From Brettanomyces bruxellensis (Eukaryota; Ascomycota; Pichiomycetes; Pichiales; Pichiaceae): a stretch of 64,000 bases of DNA. Below, in pieces: positions 22,201-31,881 of the stretch. Position numbers and translations under genes: made by a program. Position 1 is the stretch's first letter. Every line of letters starts with the position of its first letter. The notes beneath the pieces were generated by a model. It did no database searches. It was given only the letters and a program-made list of their open reading frames with translations, and was not told the origin of the DNA. Location of the stretch: contig NC_054688.1 of assembly GCF_011074885.1 (NCBI RefSeq), positions 620,001 through 684,000 on the forward strand, read 5' to 3'.

Positions 22201-22408
22201 AAGCCCAAGAAAACCTCGCTCATAAGAATTAAAAACATGTACATTTTCCCTTTTTTATTAAGTTTATTTTACCTTTTTACTTAGTTCTTTTACTTATATT
22301 CCTTTCCTTTCTTTAGCTTTAAAAACACACAATGTACTAGTTATAACAAAACTTTATAAAGTAATCGAGGTCACACTTAAACCAACTAACTAAAACATTA
22401 CAACATCA
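22201..22408 (+). repeat. Dispersed repeat U (uninterrupted copy)
   Basis: Matches 50384-50794 once the W LTR there is removed: CCCAAGAAAACCTCGCTC, ACTTAGTTCTTTTACTT, and TTCATAAAGTAAT-like blocks in the same order. It therefore shows the empty W site with a single TTCTT. It is probably an old LTR; true ends are not clear. Confidence 0.45.
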
Positions 22409-22771
22409 TATATGTTCTCACGATGAACATATTTATAGGACAAGCAATTCTGTAATTGTTTTTTCGTGAATTTATGCTGAAGCCACTCGTTTGTTTATTC
22501 GTGTCCCAAAAGAAACAATTCAGTAAAAATTGTTCTTAGCTTATTGCTTTATATAAATTACTTCAGTATTCTACGTAAAGTATTCTTGCTTATCAATTTG
22601 GATCAACGTATGACCAACAGAATACACACAGTATTAAGTTCGAATTTTATAATATATGCGAGCGTATACCCCGATAACTTGATTTCAGTCCACAAACATC
22701 ACAATTGTTGAAATATAGATAACAATGATAAAATATGTTCGCCTAGTATCCAAACTATAATTGAATATCAT

Positions 22772-24103
22772 CTAGGAATCTTCCTCCATTTTATGCTGAA
22801 CATGTTTCATCTTCCTATTAAGCCATTTTGCATTTGTAACTTCAGGTGGCTCAACTTTTTGCCTTTTGTCATAGTGAATAAATTTGCAGCACACTTGACC
22901 AGCTCCATCACCTAAATTAACTATTGTCTTGTCCATTTTTTGAGGGATACTGCATTCCACAATCTTTTGCATATATTCAACCACTATAGACTTAACTTTA
23001 TAATTGTTTGTAAGCCCATCTAAAGCCAGGTGACTAACGTACTTTCTTGATGGTCCCGCTGTCCACTTCACTGTCTGAGGGTCATATCCACAGTCATATA
23101 ATATTAGTGGAATATCATGTGCAAGTTTATAAGCAGGGCGGCATGGATACATATTTATATTGAGCAAGTCTTTAACAATCGTTGGCTCTTCAAGTTTTTG
23201 ACCTATTGTAAGAAGAACGGCTACCATATAGCGAACCTGATGCCAAAGAAAGGCTGATCCTTTAAGATCAAAAACGGAAAAGCCAGGTTCCTGTTCAAGA
23301 GATTCGATTGCGGTTGAGTAAACCTCCCGTGTAAAATTTTTAAGCTGTTTGGACCCGTCAACCTTGCAAAAATTCCGAAAATCATGTTGACCAACAAACA
23401 TTTGTGCAGCTTTTCTCATTCTATCTATATCTAACCCTTTAGAATTAAATATATATTTATACTGTCTCCATTGACAGCTAAAGCGTGCATCAAATCCCTT
23501 TGGGGGGCGAACGCATATTGCATGAAATCTGATATCTGCCGGAAGGACATGATTGAGCATTTTAATATAATCTAACTCCAAATTATCATTTGCAGGATCT
23601 TTCAGCTGCTCCTTCGTGAGTCTTGAACGAACTCTAAGTGAAATTACCTGATTCATAGCACTAACCCCGCGATCAGTTCTGCCACAACGACTGAACAAAA
23701 AATCAGCGGGATTCGGTGACTGGACTAATCTAACTTGTTGTAAGGCCTTAATTATTACCTCCTCAACTGTAGGACGGTCCGTGGGTAAACCTTGCAATGC
23801 TAACCCTTGATAATCCCAACCGAGATATGAAAACTTCAATGCAATATGTCTCGTTTCATATTTAGAGAAATCAATTCCACGTTGTTTATTGATCTTTCGT
23901 ATTTTTTTGGCTTCCTTCCGCTCTTTCGCACTTTCGTGTACCCTTTTCTGAGCCCTATCAACATTGACCTCATTATTAATGTATAATCCTTGTGAATCCT
24001 CAAGCAGCTTGATCCGTTCAATGAGCTGATCTCTATTCCAGCCACTATAGTCGCTAAATGCTCTTTTTTTGGAGGCGCTATTCATGGTCATTTTGATTGC
24101 CAT
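22772..24103 (-). CDS. DEG1: tRNA pseudouridine(38/39) synthase
   Basis: 443 aa from the ATG at 24101-24103, matching yeast Deg1/Pus3 (442 aa). It is a TruA-family enzyme that makes pseudouridine at positions 38 and 39 of the anticodon arm of cytoplasmic and mitochondrial tRNAs. The catalytic Asp144 is in RCGRTDRGVSA. HDFRNFCKVDGS, SAFLWHQVRYMVA and the conserved LALDGL segment follow. The N-terminus has a Lys/Arg-rich coiled stretch typical of Pus3. It diverges from SPB4 over a 547-bp shared promoter region. Confidence 0.95.
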   Translation of the reverse strand: MAIKMTMNSASKKRAFSDYSGWNRDQLIERIKLLEDSQGLYINNEVNVDRAQKRVHESAKERKEAKKIRKINKQRGIDFSKYETRHIALKFSYLGWDYQGLALQGLPTDRPTVEEVIIKALQQVRLVQSPNPADFLFSRCGRTDRGVSAMNQVISLRVRSRLTKEQLKDPANDNLELDYIKMLNHVLPADIRFHAICVRPPKGFDARFSCQWRQYKYIFNSKGLDIDRMRKAAQMFVGQHDFRNFCKVDGSKQLKNFTREVYSTAIESLEQEPGFSVFDLKGSAFLWHQVRYMVAVLLTIGQKLEEPTIVKDLLNINMYPCRPAYKLAHDIPLILYDCGYDPQTVKWTAGPSRKYVSHLALDGLTNNYKVKSIVVEYMQKIVECSIPQKMDKTIVNLGDGAGQVCCKFIHYDKRQKVEPPEVTNAKWLNRKMKHVQHKMEEDS

Positions 24104-24650
24104 CTGCAAAGCAAACTTTGCAGACCGTAGAGTCCTTAAACGCGTAATGAACAAAAATAGATAGGGAGTATCCCGTAGATGCTTTTAGTGGTTTTCACTA
24201 TGACCGTATTTTGAATAAATTCTAGGGTACAATTCCAACAATAACAAAGTTATCGCAGATATACTTAATGATAAATTTTTAATACTTACTTTTTACAAAC
24301 CGAGGGTGAATTTTCAACGGGCAAGGTGATTGGGAGAGGTCATAATACCATCCCACAAATAATCAGCCAACGCTATAATTTGTATGAATAATGCATAGTT
24401 TTAAACGCTCTTAAAAGCGCTTCCTTTTGTACCAAAAAAAGCTTTCTTTCGGGAACATTTGAAAATTTTCAATATTTTATTGCAACGATAATCGGGCTGA
24501 TAATTTTCAACGTCCGGAAAACTTCAAGTCAAAAAAAAAATTTAAAAAGGAAGAGCTGGCTATCTACGTAAATTTACTTATTGATCACAGTGTCCCTTTA
24601 GCATTATTCAATTTAAAGTTTTGCTTGTGTCCCAAGAGGACAGTTTTAAG
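24104..24650. other. Divergent promoter region between DEG1 and SPB4
   Basis: 547 bp. I see AT-rich sequence and an A-run at 24531-24540. Both genes act in RNA modification or ribosome assembly, so co-regulation is plausible, but I see no motif I can name with confidence. Confidence 0.4.
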
Positions 24651-26495
24651 ATGCAATCAACAAAATGGGATGACCTCCCGTACGAAATTCAACCCTGGAT
24701 CAAGAAAGCTGTCATCTCATTGGGATTTTCCTGCATGACCCCTGTTCAAGCATCGACGATTCCTTTATTATCTCAAAATAAAGATGTCGTGGTTCAGGCA
24801 GTTACTGGATCCGGAAAAACTCTTGCATATGTGATACCTGTTCTTGAAAAGATTTGCTCTGCTTTAAGGGAAGGATCTTTTAAAAACGCACATTTCGGTG
24901 CTCTTGTCATGGTACCAACAAGAGAACTAGCAAACCAAGTTGTCCAGGTTTTTGAATCTTTTTTAGAATATCAACCAGATGATCTTCCGGATATAAAAGC
25001 GCAACTTCTCGTTGGCTCAATACAACCTGTTCAAGAGGATCTCCAATATTTTATGGAAAACAATTCATTCATTCTAGTGGGAACCCCAGGAAGGGTAAAT
25101 GATTTTCTCTCCAGTCCCCAGGTGAAGACAAATTCTTGTGAAATTATCATTTTGGATGAGGCCGATCGGCTTCTTGATATAAGCTTTTTGCATGCAACTG
25201 AATCTGTACTAAAGATGCTTCCGAAACAAAGAAGAACGGGCCTTTTTTCTGCAACCCTTTCGGATGCAGGTACGGATATTTTCAAGACTGGAATGACAAA
25301 TCCGGTTAAAATCACTGTTAAATCAAATTCTCTTCATTTGAAAAATTCTACAGTTCCGGCAAAATTAAGTCTCTATTCCATGGTTTTAAACCCTAGGCTG
25401 AAATTGAGAGTTCTTCTTAAACTTCTAACTGAGTATAGCTATAGGAAGATTATTGTATATTTTCCAACATGTGTAAGTGTTTCCTATTTTTACGGCATGT
25501 TTCATAACTTTATTAAACGGAAGGGATTAAAATCTAAGGATATTGCTATATTTTCACTTCATGGGAGGCTCGATGCTAAGCCAAGGATGAAGACTTTGAA
25601 CAAGTTTGAGAATTCTAGCTCGGATAAAAGCATTTTGTTCACGACAGATGTATCTGCGCGTGGATTGGATATTCCAGAGGTAGATATAGTTGTTCAGATA
25701 GACCCACCAACAGATCCAAGCATGTTTTTACATAGATGTGGTCGTTGTGGCCGGGCCAATAAATCAGGAATTGCTATTACCATGCTCAGTATCGGTCGTG
25801 AGGAAGAGTACATCGATTTTCTCAAAATCAAGGGAATCACACTTAAAAGTATGGAGCCTGTGATAATTTCTGAAGAGGAGAACTGTTGGTATGATGAAAC
25901 GCTGAAAGTGTGGTTGCGTGAGGATCGATCAAGATATGATCAGGCAATTCGTTCATACGTTGGCTATGTGAGATATTACAGTAAACATTTAGCATCTTCC
26001 ATATTTAGGGTACGAACTTTGGATTACAAGGGTGTTGCAAGAATGTACGGATTAACACGCCTGCCGAAGATGCCAGAGAATAAATATGTAAGAGATTTTC
26101 CAGAAGACGGATATTTAGATCATACAATTGATTTCAACACTTACGCTTATGCAGATAAAAAAAAAGAGACAGCAAGAAAGCATGAACTTTTGACACATGA
26201 ACGGAAAAGGCAGAGACGAGAGAAAGCTTTGAAAAAGAAATTGCAAAAGAATAAAAACTTTTCGTGGAGTGATAAGAATTCCGGTAAGGAGACCAGAATA
26301 GAAAGACACGACAAATTAAAGAGAAGAAGAGAAGCAATAGAGAGAAAAATCCAGGAGGAACAAGTACACGGCTCTAGCTCTTCCGGTGAGGAGGAGACAG
26401 ATCAGAATGATTGGAAAATTGACATTCTCGAGACCAAACGGAAAAGGAAGGCGAGGAAAAATGCTATGGTACAGGGAAGCTTTGATGATTTATAG
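24651..26495 (+). CDS. SPB4: ATP-dependent RNA helicase for 60S ribosome assembly
   Basis: 614 aa from the ATG at 24651 (yeast Spb4 is 606). It is a DEAD-box helicase of the nucleolus needed for 27S pre-rRNA processing in the large-subunit pathway. Motifs in order: Q motif MTPVQASTIP, Walker A AVTGSGKT (50-57), PTRELA (from 89), DEAD (169-172), SAT, ARGLD, and HRCGRCGR. The last arginine motif reads HRCGRCGRANKSG instead of the common HRxGRTGR. The C-terminal extension includes YVRDFPEDGYLDHTIDFNTYAYADKKKE, a region shared by Spb4 orthologues, and ends in a Lys/Arg-rich tail. SPB4 converges with MCY1. Confidence 0.95.
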   Translation: MQSTKWDDLPYEIQPWIKKAVISLGFSCMTPVQASTIPLLSQNKDVVVQAVTGSGKTLAYVIPVLEKICSALREGSFKNAHFGALVMVPTRELANQVVQVFESFLEYQPDDLPDIKAQLLVGSIQPVQEDLQYFMENNSFILVGTPGRVNDFLSSPQVKTNSCEIIILDEADRLLDISFLHATESVLKMLPKQRRTGLFSATLSDAGTDIFKTGMTNPVKITVKSNSLHLKNSTVPAKLSLYSMVLNPRLKLRVLLKLLTEYSYRKIIVYFPTCVSVSYFYGMFHNFIKRKGLKSKDIAIFSLHGRLDAKPRMKTLNKFENSSSDKSILFTTDVSARGLDIPEVDIVVQIDPPTDPSMFLHRCGRCGRANKSGIAITMLSIGREEEYIDFLKIKGITLKSMEPVIISEEENCWYDETLKVWLREDRSRYDQAIRSYVGYVRYYSKHLASSIFRVRTLDYKGVARMYGLTRLPKMPENKYVRDFPEDGYLDHTIDFNTYAYADKKKETARKHELLTHERKRQRREKALKKKLQKNKNFSWSDKNSGKETRIERHDKLKRRREAIERKIQEEQVHGSSSSGEEETDQNDWKIDILETKRKRKARKNAMVQGSFDDL

Positions 26496-26692
26496 AAAAT
26501 TCAGAGCTTAGCTTTATATAGGGGTAAATAAAATAAAATAAAATTCTACGATTGAAGAATGCAGGGTACATCTCCAGTATGCTTGTTTAATTGTTCTGTG
26601 TCCAACCGTTTGCAAAACACACTTTTGACATTGGTGATAAAATATGAATAAACTGTTATGGTGAGATCTACATAATGTTGTATAGGAATAAT

Positions 26693-27907
26693 TCATGAAC
26701 CAATGATATGACTTGCTAGTTCTGCATCATCGATTATCTCCTCCAAGGAGACATCACGTGGAATCTTTAATGCTTCTTTCCAGAACTTTGACAAGTGTCG
26801 GGCACCGGAGTCACATCCTATAATCACAATTTGTGTTCCCTTTTTAGATTTTAATGCCACTCTCGCAGCAACAACAGCATTTATCGAACTACTAGCACCA
26901 ACGAAGAGTCCATCGTTGGAATTAAGAAAACGTGCCATTTTAATAGCTTGTTCATCTGTAACCCTTTGACTATCATCAATAAAATCTTCTCCCTCGAGGA
27001 AATTATGTGTAACTCTATTCAAACCTATTCCTTCCACTATTGTATCCACTTGATGCCTACGTCTGGTACCTTCTTTCTCCACTGGATCGTACATAACACC
27101 ATGCTTCACTCTGTTATACATACCAGAACCTTGAGGATCAGCAAGAACCACATTAATATTAGGGTCTTGACTTTTTAAATACCTAGCAATTCCGGATATA
27201 GTTCCACCTGTTCCAGATCCACTGATAAAGTAGTCCAATTTGTGTCGCATTTGATTCCATATTTCGGGACCTGTAGTTTGAAAATGAATTCTCCAGTTCA
27301 CATCGTTCTCAAACTGATCAGCAAATACTCCTTGAGCTTTTGTTGTCGGATCAGCAGTTAATTTCTCGGCGCCATTTCTTGCAGCATTGACGTACTGTTC
27401 AGGATCAACAATTGATGCAGGCTTAACCTTTTCCACATCTGCTCCATAGCTTTTTAATAGTGCAATTTTTTCGGGGGAGGCATCACTCTGAACACAAATG
27501 TGTGCTGTATATCCCAGAGAATTACACAGCATAGCAAACGAAATACCTGTTGATCCAGACGTTCCTTCAAAGACCACATCACCTCTTCCTGGAACCAACT
27601 TTCCATCAGCTTCAAATTCTCTTATTATGGCCAAGGCAGTCCTATCTTTAGCTGAACCACCAGGATTTGCCATTTCTAACTTGGCGTATATATCTGCTCC
27701 TGTAAGTTTTGATAGTGATGACACCTTCACCATCGGTGTGTTTCCTATAAGTTCTGCAATACTATTTTTTCTTTCTGGAAGAGCTGATCTTTTACCGTAA
27801 CCGAGACAATGCAGAGTATAAAGGGTTACTGCCGTAGTCACCAATCCTGATGCAACCGCGGTTACAGTTGTTATCTTCCACATATTTGAATTCATAACTG
27901 GCATCAT
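26693..27907 (-). CDS. MCY1: Mitochondrial membrane-anchored cysteine-synthase-like PLP protein
   Basis: 404 aa, ATG at 27905-27907. The fold-type II PLP domain has the lysine at Lys87 (PGGSAKDRTA), the phosphate-binding EGTSGSTGIS segment, and the glycine-rich GTGGTISGIARYLK loop. An N-terminal hydrophobic segment (about residues 12-35) precedes it, as in S. cerevisiae Mcy1 (YGR012W), a mitochondrial outer-membrane protein of this fold. Cystathionine beta-synthase is less likely because of this anchor and the lack of CBS domains. The in vivo activity of Mcy1 is poorly defined; cysteine synthesis from O-acetylserine is the family reaction. Confidence 0.9.
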   Translation of the reverse strand: MMPVMNSNMWKITTVTAVASGLVTTAVTLYTLHCLGYGKRSALPERKNSIAELIGNTPMVKVSSLSKLTGADIYAKLEMANPGGSAKDRTALAIIREFEADGKLVPGRGDVVFEGTSGSTGISFAMLCNSLGYTAHICVQSDASPEKIALLKSYGADVEKVKPASIVDPEQYVNAARNGAEKLTADPTTKAQGVFADQFENDVNWRIHFQTTGPEIWNQMRHKLDYFISGSGTGGTISGIARYLKSQDPNINVVLADPQGSGMYNRVKHGVMYDPVEKEGTRRRHQVDTIVEGIGLNRVTHNFLEGEDFIDDSQRVTDEQAIKMARFLNSNDGLFVGASSSINAVVAARVALKSKKGTQIVIIGCDSGARHLSKFWKEALKIPRDVSLEEIIDDAELASHIIGS

Positions 27908-28475
27908 CTATTTAGCGTAGATTAAACCTCAATCCTACGAAATATTGCACCCCATCATATAATGCATGGTATTGATTAGCATTATCTTGAATGTTTCTTC
28001 GATGACATATTTCAGCCGAGGTTGAAAAAAAAAAAAAAAAAACTTTTCTGGGCGTTCGTTATCATCTGTCCTCAAGAGTAGAGTAGCAGCCCATTAGTCA
28101 AATTTAGAGATAAAAAGTTATTAGATAAAAGATCGAGCTGTTCCAAATAACTCTTATAGGAAGCATTTATTTATAGATTAATCGAGAATTTAGCTTGAAT
28201 ACCCGAATAAAACAAAAAAGTCTAAGTATCAAGACCTTTTTCGCTAATAGGCTTAAATTAATGAGTATTGTCGTAATTCCTATTTTTATCGGTCAAAGGA
28301 GATCTGTAATTTTCATTCGGACTTTTCGCGATCAGAAAAAAAATGAGACGAGGAAGTGTTTTGCCTCCCTACAGTACGCAACTGTGCCACTTAAAAGTGA
28401 ACGCTTTTTGTATCAAATTGCTTATATAAATAGCCGCTGTTAAAACAACCTTTCTGACATTACATATTGATAAAT
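27908..28475. other. Divergent intergenic region, MCY1 / membrane protein
   Basis: 568 bp with an 18-base A-run near 28024-28041. Frames crossing it are interrupted and show no family. It probably holds the promoters of both flanking genes. No RNA gene was seen. Confidence 0.4.
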
Positions 28476-29156
28476 ATGAATTCAACGCAAGAATACCTCA
28501 ACGGGATGTTATACTCGGCTAGGGATATAATAGTCAATACTACGACATGGCAGGTCGTATCCGGATTCACGAATAAGTATTTGGTTTCATTCCTTCAAAA
28601 AAGCGATCACACGGCACAACTTGTTTCCACACCGATTTCGATCTTTATTTCTGCATTTTTTGCATATGGGCTCACATTGATTGTCGGATATGAAATTATT
28701 AGCTATTTGGGTATATCGTTTGGGTGGTGGAAACCTGGACTTGGAGCAGATGATAATGAAGATGGATGTACAAGTCATGTTTTTGTCTCACTGAATACGT
28801 TGCCTGGAAGGAAAACCGAGGATATAAGTGCGATTTGTGAGAAAGGATTGGATGCTATACCAAAGAAAGAGTATGAGCTAGAATATCCTATTCTTTTCCA
28901 TTTTGAGATCTCAAAGGAAGATTACATCCACCCAGATCTTGGCACAAACTTGAAACTATTGAGGACAAGAGTTCTTGATTGGTTCCTAGATTCGCAGCAG
29001 TATTATCTTAACAAAGATAAGTACAGGAGCGAGATGACTGCTGAGCACGTTTATCTATTTGATAAAGATGGGCAACCGTTGAAAAAGGAAGAATCAACTC
29101 TCGATACCTTAGGGATCAAGAATGGCCACACAATTCACGCTGTGATTGCATGCTGA
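28476..29156 (+). CDS. Unrecognised single-pass membrane protein with ubiquitin-like C-terminus
   Basis: 226 aa from the ATG at 28476. I do not recognise the family. One long hydrophobic stretch (about residues 50-85, ending in GISFGWWKPG) looks like one or two membrane segments. The rest is soluble and acidic. The final ~40 residues (EHVYLFDKDGQPLKKEES followed by LDTLGIKNGHTIHAV) have the strand-turn-strand pattern with a 'LGIKNGxTI' element seen at the C-terminal end of ubiquitin-like folds, but there is no terminal Gly-Gly. Codon use and length without stops support a real gene. It sits between MCY1 (divergent) and CWC25 (convergent). Possible roles such as a membrane adaptor are guesses. 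Confidence 0.7.
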   Translation: MNSTQEYLNGMLYSARDIIVNTTTWQVVSGFTNKYLVSFLQKSDHTAQLVSTPISIFISAFFAYGLTLIVGYEIISYLGISFGWWKPGLGADDNEDGCTSHVFVSLNTLPGRKTEDISAICEKGLDAIPKKEYELEYPILFHFEISKEDYIHPDLGTNLKLLRTRVLDWFLDSQQYYLNKDKYRSEMTAEHVYLFDKDGQPLKKEESTLDTLGIKNGHTIHAVIAC

Positions 29157-29390
29157 AATTGTACAGTAAGTAACTGTAATCGTTATATTTATTAATTGTC
29201 GTTTTCTTATAAGACTGCCTAACTATAACAGGCCCGGCCCATATTTTCCTCCAAAATTATCTTTATCGTCGTAGTTATTTTTTTTGCCGTGTTGCAATTT
29301 ATGCGAATTTTTCTTCAGTAATGCTATGCTATATATATATTTTTTCAATATTATAGATATTGACGGTTTTTAATTCTGGCAGTCGTGGTC

Positions 29391-29400
29391 TTAGCCACGT

Positions 29401-29432
<32 letters not shown>

Positions 29433-29978
29433 CTGATGACGATATCGATGCTCATCTAAAATAGGTTTGTAGATTTTTGAATTTCTCTTACTTCTGTGAT
29501 AACTATTTTGTTGTGCCATTTGTATCTTGTACAGAGGATCTTCTTTATCTACCGTCTTTCCCTCATCCGACTTTTTGACATCGTTTATATTAAATGCATT
29601 TACGACATCATCAAACCGACATTTAACTACGACCCGCTCTTTTTTATTCTTTAGCATTTCATCCAACCTCTTTCTTCCAAGCATAATATCTTCTCTCGAA
29701 GATCCCGTGCTTTGGGTACTTTCGTTTTTCTTTAATTCATTTTTATATATCCATCCGGTCTTGTAGTTGTTTTCTGCATCTATTTGATTAGGAGTTTCCC
29801 CTTTTTTCAAGGAATTTAGTTGGAGAAGATTGCTTCTATCTTGTTGCTCTTGGATTTGTAGTTCCCTTTCTCTAGACTTCTTGTATCTCTGTAGGACTTC
29901 CTGTTCTCGTTTCCAGACTTTTGCCCTGTTCTTTAAAAGTTTAGGGTTCCAAGATTTCTTAAGATTAAGATCTGGCAT
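29391..29978 (-). CDS. CWC25: Spliceosome step-one factor
   Basis: 195 aa from the ATG at 29976-29978 (MPDLNLKKSWNPKLLKNR), which is the conserved beginning of Cwc25. Cwc25 joins the activated spliceosome after Prp2 and promotes the first transesterification. GWIYKNEL, the LGRKRLDEML segment and a DPLYKIQMAQQ segment follow in the usual order. The C-terminus is unusual: about ten consecutive His, encoded by an ATG-repeat on the plus strand (29401-29431). The gene is part of the conserved CWC25-SUI1-SLA2 flank of the MAT locus. Confidence 0.93.
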
Positions 29979-30709
29979 TTTCAAATTCTTAACTCTGAAA
30001 TGTATACGCAAAACTTGTGACTGAATAATAAATAAGTCTTAAGAAATTCCTTAGTGTAAATAGGTACGGTATGTTACATACATATACTAAATACCACCAC
30101 AGCAACGGCAAAAAAAATATTATCTTGGGGAAAAAAAAATAAAAATGCTGAGATTTTGAAGGAGCAAATCCTTTTTTTTTTAATACGTTCTTAATACATT
30201 TAAAATAGGTACGTATTATTTGCTAAACACAAAAGCACAAAGTAGTACAGAAACACTGATGACACATGAACACCTTAAATAGAAATTGAAATGGAAAGGA
30301 AACGGTCCGGAGACTAACTGCCATAAAAGGGTGCGAATGAGTGCTGTCCAAAAGATACCAAGGAAGAGAATTGTAATGTCAAGCAACAGATCAAAATAAA
30401 TTCCTTCGAAGCCCTGTTGATCAGCTCATCCTCAAAAACTCTAAAAAAAAGCATGATAAAAGGTTCACAAAGAAGAAAATAATCTTGATCTGCTGAAAAC
30501 AAGCGCCACACCCCTGATACAATAGACAACGTTATGAAAAAAAGAACATTTTTGAAGATAATAAAAAGGCAATATAATGAAAATAAAGAAAGTATTCACT
30601 CAAAATATGTACTATTCTGGGTGTGTTAAATGTTAAGTGATAGAAAACAAACAGAAGCATTGTCGGTTTCAAGAAAGCTCTAAATTCAAAAAAATAAGTA
30701 TGAGCTCTA
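29979..30709. other. CWC25-SUI1 intergenic region
   Basis: 731 bp between two minus-strand genes. It holds the SUI1 3' region and CWC25 promoter, several A/T-runs (for example 30172-30181) and no credible ORF. Confidence 0.45.
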
Positions 30710-31039
30710 TTAAAAGCCATGAATCTTAATGTTCTTTTTCTGCATACCCAACTGCTTGACCAAAAACTGCATAACTTTCAGTCTTTGATCACCTTGTAGT
30801 TGGATAACGGAACCAGCCTCTGGATCCTTAACAATATTGCCGTTGCAAGCAAAATCTTTCTTTAAAACCTTCAAAATCTTCTTAAGATCATACTCTTCCG
30901 GAACACCTGTCACGGTAGTCAATGTCTTCCGGCCATTTCTTTGCTGAATACGGATATGAATATAGTTTGTAGGCTCAGTTTCAATATCACCTGAATCGGC
31001 GAAAGGATCAAACGACTTGAGGTTCTGGATATTACTCAT
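30710..31039 (-). CDS. SUI1: Translation initiation factor eIF1
   Basis: 109 aa, ATG start, essentially full identity in the core with yeast Sui1 (108 aa): YIHIRIQQRNGRKTLTTV, PEEYDLKKILKVLKKDFACNG, and the C-terminal QKKNIKIHGF. eIF1 binds the 40S subunit near the P site and enforces start-codon selection. It is part of the conserved MAT flank next to SLA2. Confidence 0.99.
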   Translation of the reverse strand: MSNIQNLKSFDPFADSGDIETEPTNYIHIRIQQRNGRKTLTTVTGVPEEYDLKKILKVLKKDFACNGNIVKDPEAGSVIQLQGDQRLKVMQFLVKQLGMQKKNIKIHGF

Positions 31040-31881
31040 AAAAGAAGATGGTGAAAACTATTCGCTTTTGTTGTGCTGCGGTTGTTCGAGCTTTTGTATA
31101 TTTCTAGTTGCTACAAGGCTAATTCTTTTTATAGCACGTGTGGGCTTAGAAAGAGCAAAGTAGTTTGTTCAAGGGTAAAACAGGCGATAAGGGTATGTTC
31201 GGGTAGGTAATGAATCGCGCGAATGAAAAACAATAATACAAAAATACTAGAATGCTCAATAGTGCTGTCTTTACTCGGCAGTGAAATGCCCTGCGTTCGA
31301 ATCATGAAAAAATTTTTCTTTGTTTATGAGGTACGGATGTATCACAAACAGAAATCGGGTTTAAGTTGGTTGAGTTTTGCATGGAGCGGTGGCCTGAGTA
31401 AATACGTATAGTTAGTTAGCTGTTGGCGGAATAAATACTATTAATTTCTAGAGAAATTCACCACTTTCAACATTTTATATGTTCACAGCCAAGTGGATTT
31501 TTTCCTTCAACACGATCACTAAAAAATCAATTAAGAAGCAAGCTAGCTATACATTTTCCAAGGTTTATTTATTTTACTCTGATTTCTCGCTCGTTTCACT
31601 GATCAGTAAAATACTAAAATAAAACCTCCGATTTTCTAAATTCCCTTTTTTTACTTATATTTCTATTTGTTTATTGGTATCGCATAGATGCCGCTTTTTT
31701 TTGCCAATACCTCGGCTGTGGTTATTTTTAAACGATATTTTCCATCCTTAGTGGATATTTAATCAGAACTTAATAGCAGAATATAACTGACGGTATAAGG
31801 TTAATTTTTAATCGGTTTGAATTATACGTTGTCTGAATTGTTTTCTGGAAAAATTGCTCTAATTTGGATTCCATTTGTAGA
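31040..31881. other. Divergent promoter region between SUI1 and SLA2
   Basis: 842 bp. On the SUI1 side there is a TTTTTATAG tract and a CACGTG E-box (31135-31140), the core site of Cbf1/Pho4-type bHLH factors. A sequence at about 31240-31300 has a tRNA-Val-like anticodon arm and TTCGAATC but no T-stem or acceptor pairing, so I do not call it. The rest is AT-rich. Confidence 0.45.

Larger units (their letters stand above)
21480..22771. other. Intergenic region with V and U repeats
   Basis: 1.3 kb upstream of YRB30 and PUS3-downstream. It contains a V repeat on the minus strand (about 21849-22194) joined to a U repeat (about 22201-22408). The rest is AT-rich sequence with poly-A runs and a TA-repeat near 21827-21835. 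No gene was found. Confidence 0.5.

Noticed and set aside
31235..31310. tRNA-Val-like arm (CTTTACTCGGC and TTCGAATC) between SUI1 and SLA2
   Set aside because: No T-stem or acceptor-stem complementarity, so it is not called as a gene.
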